Shown here in pieces: positions 56,660 to 64,000 of a DNA stretch of 64,000 nucleotides. Under the pieces are notes generated by a model. That model was not told where the DNA came from. It did not search any database and saw only the letters and a list, made by a program, of their open reading frames with translations. This stretch comes from Gymnopilus junonius (taxonomy: Eukaryota; Basidiomycota; Agaricomycetes; Agaricales; Galerinaceae). Each line of letters starts with the position of its first letter. Position 1 is the first letter of the stretch. The stretch is taken from assembly GCA_015501075.1 (NCBI GenBank), contig JADNYJ010000066.1, positions 62,001 to 126,000 of the forward strand, read 5' to 3'. Made by a program: the position numbers and the translations under genes.

Positions 56660-59600
56660 ATGCTCCACCAGCTGCCCCCCGAGCTCATCCACAACATCGC
56701 CTTCCCCTCGTCGCACACACGCCCCTCGGCCCGCCCGCCGCGCTGCTTCCTCTCCTCCTCTCCTCCCGCGCCCTCCATGCCACACTCACCGCCCCGGCCT
56801 TCCTCGCACGCATATGCCGCTTCAAGCTCGACACCGCCGCTGTCACACGCCGCCTCTTCACCCCGCACCACCCCGATCTCGCCGAACACCTCGTTCACAC
56901 CTGCCTGCTCCTCCAGGCCATCAAGACCGGAGACGTCGATCATGTCGATGTGGAGGACTACATGGCCTCTGCGTTACTGCTCATGCTGGATAACGACGGC
57001 AAGAACTACGCGCAGCTCAAACATGCGGGTGTACACGCCTACGTTGACAAATTCGTGGAAAACGCGCTTGTGGACGGTCGAGAGGAGAACAACGGGTGGC
57101 CGGTCCATAACGAAGTCAACGCCACGGCGCTTTGGCTCATGTGGCTGCTCACAGAACGCGACAGCCTCCTCGCAGGCCGCCACACGAACGCGAACAGCTC
57201 GTCCTCCAACTCCTCCCTTCGTCGTCTGCGCACACCTATACCCGTCCTCCGAGCCCTCCGAACCACTTTGACCTGCCCTCAACCCCATCGCGAATCCCAC
57301 CACCAACCCCCGTCACCCTCTCCCTCCCAACAACTCCTCGCGGAACTACCCACACTACCTCCCCCCGCGTCCAAATCCCAAGTCTACTTCCGCTCCCGAC
57401 CCGCCCTATCCTGGCCTCTGGCGAGCATCCCGGCGAAATTGCTCTTCGTAGCGAGGAGGGAGTTGAGGCCCATCGCTATTCCTCAGCACATCCCGCCTGG
57501 TCCCGCGGGCCTTGGTGGGGTGTTGACGCAGGCGGATTATAGGGAGTTGAATGCGGCCAAAGCTGCTGATCTTCCTAGAGGCGCGATTTGGGATTGGGAG
57601 AGGGGTGTTGGGGTGGGTGTGAATGATCCTTACGTGCCTCCTCCTGCTCCTGCGTCTCTTCCCCTTGCACCTGCACCCGCCTCTCTTACCACTCCCCCAA
57701 CCACCACCGCCACCGCCGCACCAAAAGATCCCATCCCGCCAGGCGATGAAGAAAGTCGGAAATGGGACACCACCTTCTGGCGCATGCGGCTCTGTGGCGA
57801 CTTTCAAGAACCCCGACCTAAATTCTTGCCAGGCGAGACGTTCAAGCTGGGTTCGATGAGCGGGGCGTGGCAGGGAAGGATATATGTATGTGGTATTTTG
57901 TTTTTTTTGAAATTTTCTTTAGCTTTTTTCCTTCTGCTTGTAACATTTTTGACGTTCGTATTGGGACTTTATTCCATCCTTGCTTTTTATTCTCTTCTTT
58001 CTTTGTCTTACATCTCACCTTGGGGGGCATATCGTACGTTTACTGCTCATGCGGCGGATATTCATGCTGTGCCCCGTTTCGACTCTGTCGTTCGTGATTT
58101 ATTCATTCGTTTATTCATTCCTTCACCCATTTCCTTCTCTCTCTTTCCCTCCTCCCTCCTCCCTCTTCTCTCCTCCTCCTCCCTCTCCCTCCTCACATAC
58201 ACGCACTAACCTCCCCTCTTCCCCTTTCATAGATCCCCCAAGGCGCCCAATACACCCAACTCCTGCATCAACCCCTCTACCCCGGCGTCCCCGACGAACG
58301 TGCCGCGGAAGCGGGGTACGGTCTCCTATCAGAGAATAGTCTGGGGTTGGTGATGCAGCCGATCTTTTTGGATGTGAGGGAACATCATCGGGTTTGTTTT
58401 TGTGCTGAGGAGGAGGACGAGGAAGAGGAGAGTGAAGAGGACGAGAGTGAAGAGGAAGATGAGGAAGACGACAACGACAACGACAACGAGGAAGGGAGTG
58501 ATGAGGAGGACGACGCCCCAACACCAACGCCAAACTCAACGCACCCTTACACTCCAAAACAGAAATCATGCGGTATCATACCCACACCCCAACCTAAATC
58601 CTGGGTGGAATACGATAGAGGATTAGGTGTGCCTGGGCCGGGCGCTGGTGCGCCTCCTCCAGCGGGACCGCAAGCTGCTCCAGTACAAGCTCCTCCTGCA
58701 CCCCAACCACCCCAACCTCCCCAACCAAACCCACCGAACCCCCCAAACCTCGCCCTATCCAACCTCGCCCAGCTCAACCCCGAAACGCACCCCTCCGCCT
58801 TCTCATTCTCCCCCACCAAATCCCAATTCCCAGATAAAATCGACATGGGGATGTGTAATGCGTGGTTTCCCGGTGGACAGGGCGGGGTGGGGTGGGTGGA
58901 GAGAGGGGAACGGAGTTTGGGGTATGATTATGGTGTGGGCGCCGGTGCTGGTGCTAGTGCTAGTGGTAGTGCTGGGATAACGCGTCCGAACACGAATACG
59001 ACCGCGAATACAACCACGAATACGACCACGACCACGAGCTTGAAGGCTAACGCGGTGAAGTTGCAACCTCGAGATGAGATTGTGTTTGGAGTGGATTTTA
59101 CTGCGCCTCTTCCACAGGGATATGCAGGTGCGGGGGTGAACGTAAGAGGCGGGTGTGTGAGTGCCGCGTATGGTCCTGTCGCTGCCAGCGCTAGTTCTCA
59201 TTCTGGTTCTCGTGCCGCTGGTGCTTCTGGTCCTGGTGGTGCTGGTACTTCTGGTGCTGGCGGTGGCGCTACAAACACAGGCACCAGTCCAGTCGAAGAA
59301 AGACGCAATGGATTCGTATATGAGACGTGGAACCCACGGAAATTGTCGTCTCATGATTTATTGCATTTGTTTTCGGATCCTGGGGTTGAGCTCGAGCCTT
59401 CTTTGCCAATGTCTTCCTCGTCTTCTTCCTCGTCTGCTCCCTCGTCTGCACCTGCACCTGTTTCTGCGTCCAATCCAACCTCATCCTCAACCTCAACCTC
59501 ATCCTCATCCTCATCCAATACACCCGCACCCCCTTCCTCCAACCCAAACCCAAACCCAAACCAAAACCAAAACCAAAACCTAAACTCACTCACATCCCAC

Positions 59601-60959
59601 CTCAAACACACATTCAAACCAGGCGCCTCATGCGCCCACTGCGATACCCGCTCTAGAGCTCTAAGAGAGCAGAGGAGGAGGGAGGAGGCACAGGCGAGGA
59701 GGGTGTTGGATGGGGTTATGAGGCGGTTTGGGGCGGGTGTGGGTGTGGGTGTGGGTGTGGGTGTGGGGTTGTCCAAGTCCGAGTTGGAATCCGAGTCCGA
59801 GTCCGAGGCTAAGGCTAAGGCCAAGTCGGAGGCAGCAGCAATGAGTGCTGAAATGTCTATGTCTAAGGAGGAGCGGATGAACGTCGACGAGCCTGAGCGT
59901 GAAGGAGGGGGTGTGGATGTGGATGTGGATATGCAAGATCTGGATATGGACGGTTTTGGAGATGAAGTTGGGAGAGTTGTAGGTGATGCGTTGATTTCTT
60001 CCATGTTTGCGTCCGCGACTTTTGATGCGGAGGAGGACGATAATGACGAGGAAGATGACGATGAGGAAGAAGATGAGGAAGAGGAGGAGGAGGAGGAAGA
60101 TGAGGAAGAGGAAGAGGAAGATTACTACGAGGTTGAAGAACTCGAAGAAGACCTTGAGGACCTAGAAGAAATGGAGGCATCGGACGATGACAATGACGAC
60201 GCTCACACCCACACCCACAAGCCCAAGTCCAAGCACACCAGCACCAGCACTCGCACTCGCAGTGCCTACGCCTACGGCGTGGATAAATACGGACGGATGG
60301 AAGTCCTAGGGGACGATTTACCCAATGGTGAACCTGGGTTTTATAGGATTCAAAAAATCAAGAAGGCGTCTTCGTCTTTGTCCACTTCTGCGTCTGTGTC
60401 TACTGATGTCCATAACGCTGACGCTGGAGCCCACGATGTTGGCACTCATCAAGCCCAAGCCCAAGCCCAAACCGAAAAACGCACCCACATCCCCGCCACG
60501 CGCCGCGAATACGATCGCTCTCGGATCGGCGTACCATGCACGGGAGTCAAAGACGTAGTCATCACCGGCGAGACGGGGAGAAGGCATCGGGGGTGGCAGG
60601 ATTATAGGTGTTATGGGCGGGTGAGGATGTGGGATGGGTTGGTGGGGATTTTGCGGTTCAGTGTGAGTTGGTTTAGCTTTACCTTTCTTCTTCTTTTTTT
60701 CTTTCTTTCTTGTCGTGTTTTGTTTTGTTTTACTTTCATGGTTCAACCTGTGCCTATACTAATATCGATTTTTTTTCCGTTTTTCTCTTTACAGAGACGC
60801 TCCGAGACCAATGCGATATTCATATTTGGATATGTCGTGGGCGACAACAACTTTGTAGGCGAGTGGAGGGTCGCTGCGTCCGATCCTCTCCGACCTGTTT
60901 GGGGTAGTGCGTTTGTGATGAGTAAGAGGAGGGATGGGGTGCCCAGTGAGGCTGATTGA
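56660..60959 (+). CDS. Large F-box protein with acidic and repetitive inserts (one 1-nt frame break)
   Basis: Exons 56660-57885, 58233-60662 and 60795-60959. With one base restored near 56700 they total 3822 nt, 1273 aa. The F-box opens the protein (MLHQLPPELIHNIA, then LLPLLLSSRALHATL after the break), followed by a helical domain (RICRFKLDTAAVTRRLF ...). The middle has several folded-looking islands (DTTFWRMRLCGDF, TGETGRRHRGWQDYR, IFGYVVGDNNFVGEWR) separated by long low-complexity inserts: acidic runs near 58410-58510 and 60030-60180, A/G-rich, S-rich and N/P-rich stretches. The last exon continues the FGYVVGDNNFVGEW island. Likely an SCF substrate receptor; target unknown. The break fits one lost C at 56700-56701. 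Intron 1 (347 bp) is long and T-rich. Confidence 0.8.
59541..59582 (+). repeat. In-frame coding minisatellite, CCAAAC/CCAAAA type
   Basis: Hexanucleotide tandem repeat encoding alternating N-P and N-Q residues within exon 2 of the large F-box gene. Confidence 0.85.
59733..59769 (+). repeat. In-frame coding minisatellite, GGGTGT type
   Basis: Hexanucleotide repeat encoding alternating G-V residues in the same exon. Confidence 0.85.
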
Positions 60960-63900
60960 GGATGTGGGTGGTGGTCCGTGGTCATTGCTGCTGCGCTGCT
61001 GCCTTTCTCTTCGCCTTTGGTTTTTGTCCGAACCGTTCGGGGAATTAGGTGCCCGGCGAGAGCGTCGTTTGCCCTTGCAGTGCTGCTTTTTTGGTTTGGA
61101 TTCTGGTTCTAGTTCTGGTTTCGGTTTTTTTGCGTTTGCTCGGTTTTTCGACGAGTTGCTAGGAAGAATAGACGGAAGGAAGGAGGGAAATGCGGGTGAT
61201 GATCTTGGTTTGCTTGGGTTGATTAAAGTTTTTCTGATTTGAGTTTGAGTTTGATGGTTTCCCGGTTTTCTATTGTTTGCACTCAAGAGTTATAACGAGG
61301 CTCATGTTTCCCCCCCTTTTCGTTCTGTCACGCTCTCTCTTCTCTCTCATTTACTTTTTCCTTTCACCTGCGTTGTATCAATATGCCCATATGCTCTTTT
61401 GCCCATTGTTTGTCTTCCTCGTTTCCGTCTCCGTCTCCGTCATCATCGCTATACACATCCTCACATACATGACCATTTGTCCATGTTCTCTACCCCCGCC
61501 ATGGACATCGACATCGACGCATGCCACATACACATGCACACATACACTGTCATATCCCACACATCTTACACATGCATACGTGTCCTTCGCATTCCCTCAT
61601 TCATTCACTCACACATATCGGCCACCTCATGTACACACTTGCATGCGCATTCGAACTCATATGTATACCCCCCCCTCATCATATCATTTGTCGTGTACAG
61701 AAGAACGCCCAGCCTTCACTTCCTTTTTGTTCGAGGTCATCGTTGTACTGATAGTATTATCCACCTGCCCACACGTACTTTGTTCATGGCCCATACATAG
61801 ACTGTATATTCTCAGCTTTGCTTTCATGTGCTCTAATTTATATGCGTAGACTCTGTGCTTTCGCTCTTTGATATCTCTGAAGCAAGTTTACAGTACGGTA
61901 TGTAGACTGGCTGTCCTTTTCCCTCTGCATATATATATATATGTGAAGATTATCTAAAACTCCAGGTCGCGCGTGGTAATTAGATCATTAGATCACTGGA
62001 GCGGTCCCGCTGCATAATTAATGAACTGGAGAGATGACTGGGAGAATTGAATGGAAACAACGAACCCAGGTGGCGGACTTCGGAAATTACATTCGGTGTG
62101 TAAATTTTGACTGGGTGCACTGAACTCGGAGTCCTAATGCGGGATGGATATAGATCCTCAGCCAAGGAGAGTCGTGCGTACTTGTGTTCTTGGACTGTCA
62201 ACGAAGAACGTTCAATGACCCTCACCAAGAGCTGCTATAGAGCATCTTTGACGTCCGACTCGACGTGTCGGTGGAATTTACTGTCAACGATAGACTCCGA
62301 GTTGGCAGGACTTTAAAGTTTGAAGAACCTCTTCTTACACTTGGCGCGCATGTGAAGTGCTTGCGCTGCCAATGGGCCAAGGCCCCCGGCCTGGCTTTGA
62401 TGCGCCTGTGACCGCTGGCGCGGTGATAGTTGATAACGGGCCCAGGGTCAATGACGATATGGGCTCCTTGTACTCCTCAACTTCCTTCGAATTCTTTTCC
62501 TGTCAGTCGGTATGATGACGAAAGGTCAGCTCCGACTAGAAGTTGCGTATTTACTTACTAGCGAGACGTACGACATGGAAAAAATCCGTGGCTAATGATC
62601 GCTAGTCTTCTTCAAAATCGTCGTTTCCAGCTTTCTGTCGTGTGCAAGAAATTAGGAGAACTCTGCGAAGAAAAGGAGCGGCTAATGATCAGATGATAGG
62701 GATTCTCGGGTTTTGCAGGTCCCCTTGGATTATCTTTTAATGGATGACCTTGATGTGATGACATGACACTCAGCGGCCACCTTCGGATTTAAAATTATGC
62801 ATCCCCTACGGTATACTTATCTTACTTATCACACACGAAATGTGGAAACAGCGGCAACATGGAAAAATCCGGTGTTTAGGGTACTCGTGCTGCTGAGACG
62901 ACCTTCTCGAGGCGATGCTAACTTCTATCATGGTCTTTAGGAAAGGGAAGGTTCAGAAGCATTTTTTTCGTCAGATGGACTGGGCAGGGCATGCTCAGGC
63001 CTCTAACGAGGTAATTGGATTTCATTTGGCGGTACCTTCATGTGAACGCCGTTTGAATTTGCATAGAATTTTGGATGTCAGCAGGACTGTGGTGGTGCAT
63101 GGAGTTTGGTGCAGCACCATTCTTCTTCGTAACCCCTCGGCGTGAGGCTTTTACAGGTGGCTTGATAGCAGTGTGCAATAAAAATGTCCATACTCTCCGC
63201 CTCTGCCCATTAATTTGGTACATTGAGCTAAAATTATAGCGGATGGCATCTCGCTCTCTTGTCGACCTTAAGCTTCGTACTTGATTATTTGCATTGAACA
63301 CCGAAAGTTGCTGATATAAAAATGGACAGATGAAACGCGGCACAGATCGCGAGCCTCGAGACATTAAAGGCCGCTGTTGACTTCTACTCGAAAAATAGTG
63401 CTATGAAGCGATCAAACACCCTTGAAATCTTGACAGCTGGCCTTGTCTTTGTCGTAGGACATTTCTCATAGAACAAAGGCTAAAAATTCTATTTTCGGAA
63501 TTTAGAATCCACGAAATAGCTTCTACTTTCCCTCTAATTAGTCCCTGAGTTACTTCGAATCGCGATGATAGACTAGGTCCCTGAACGGAACAGCTGTAAA
63601 TGTCGCAGTATTTGGTATCTTGTTCCATAGACTGCGATGTGTGGTATAATTCCGAGTCCGCGCATTTGAAAAGGGGTGATAAAGTGTAACAACAGTCCCC
63701 ATTAGGCAATCACGCGCCACACAATATCATCCTTTTGGCGTAAGCAACACGGTCTGCAACCTCTCTCTCCATCTTGAATCCATTCCTGTCTTCCGGGGCT
63801 TGGAAATCTCCTCTTGGTATACTAAGGGAACGGAAGGCAATGTATGGGTGACAGTCCCGAACATCTTTGGGCATGGCGACTATCGAAATAGAAAAGGAGC

Positions 63901-64000
63901 ACACAGGACGTCGGGCCGACCACGAACGAGGCTATGCGCACTATTTTTGTATTGCGGTTACTGTTCTATCGAAGCTGTTTATCCAATGGCATTGTTCGAT
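60960..64000. other. Right-end intergenic region
   Basis: About 3 kb with no supportable gene. 61273-61850 is C/T-rich with overlapping low-complexity frames. An AT dinucleotide run lies at 61929-61941. Frames at 62107-62316, 63038-63364, 63401-63709 and 63710-63904 are short and unrecognised; the last could be an exon of a gene crossing the edge. Confidence 0.4.

Noticed and set aside
57886..58232. Coding continuation of the large F-box gene through 58209
   Set aside because: The open frame there is T-rich and hydrophobic, begins with a GTATGT donor and ends before a TTTCATAG acceptor; it is an intron.
59521..59769. CRISPR-like regular repeats
   Set aside because: They are direct hexanucleotide tandem repeats inside a eukaryotic coding exon, with no spacers.

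Overview
The window looks like nuclear DNA of a filamentous basidiomycete, most likely an Agaricomycete. Genes are broken by many short GT-AG introns, mostly 47-80 bp. Conserved fungal proteins are recognisable: Sec20, METTL25/RRNAD1-type methyltransferase, Usb1, Trl1 tRNA ligase, a PUF protein and GRAM-VASt lipid-transfer proteins. F-box paralogues and a Ty1/copia retrotransposon lie among them. No tRNA, rRNA, CRISPR array or bacterial-type operon was found. All assignments come from reading the sequence; no database search was run.

Layout. 1-8.5 kb is gene-dense: SEC20 (-) and a METTL25-like gene (+) share a 149-bp divergent promoter, followed by a small secreted protein (+), USB1 (-) and F-box paralogue 1 (+). 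9.36-14.62 kb is a complete copia element on the minus strand, with 370-bp LTRs, a perfect 5-bp target duplication and a candidate half-tRNA primer site. 15.7-16.7 kb holds an orphan acidic protein. 17.0-26.0 kb holds a tandem pair of GRAM-VASt sterol-transfer-like genes (copies A and B) with recognisably duplicated promoters. 27.4-30.0 kb is the tRNA ligase TRL1 (-). 30.5-36.0 kb is a duplicated block: F-box paralogue 2 (decayed), a decayed inverted third GRAM-VASt copy (C), and F-box paralogue 3. 38.6-41.4 kb is a 12-exon PUF gene (-). 41.4-56.6 kb is mostly gene-poor, with unresolved coding-like fragments and, from about 49.4 kb, many microsatellites. 56.66-60.96 kb is a large, highly repetitive F-box protein (+). 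The remainder shows no supportable gene.

Functional reading. Two RNA 3'-end/repair enzymes of the 2H phosphoesterase kind (USB1 and the C-terminal domain of TRL1), a methyltransferase and a PUF protein give an RNA-metabolism flavour that is probably coincidental. The accessory story is repeated segmental duplication of GRAM-VASt and F-box genes.

Caution. Single-base frame breaks, mostly one-base losses in homopolymers, occur in otherwise intact genes: two in GRAM-VASt B, three in TRL1, two in PUF, two in F-box 1, one each in F-box 3 and the large F-box gene, probably one in SEC20. After correcting for them every gene model becomes an exact multiple of three. This pattern points to residual long-read consensus errors rather than wholesale pseudogenisation, so only F-box 2 and GRAM-VASt C are called pseudogenes.
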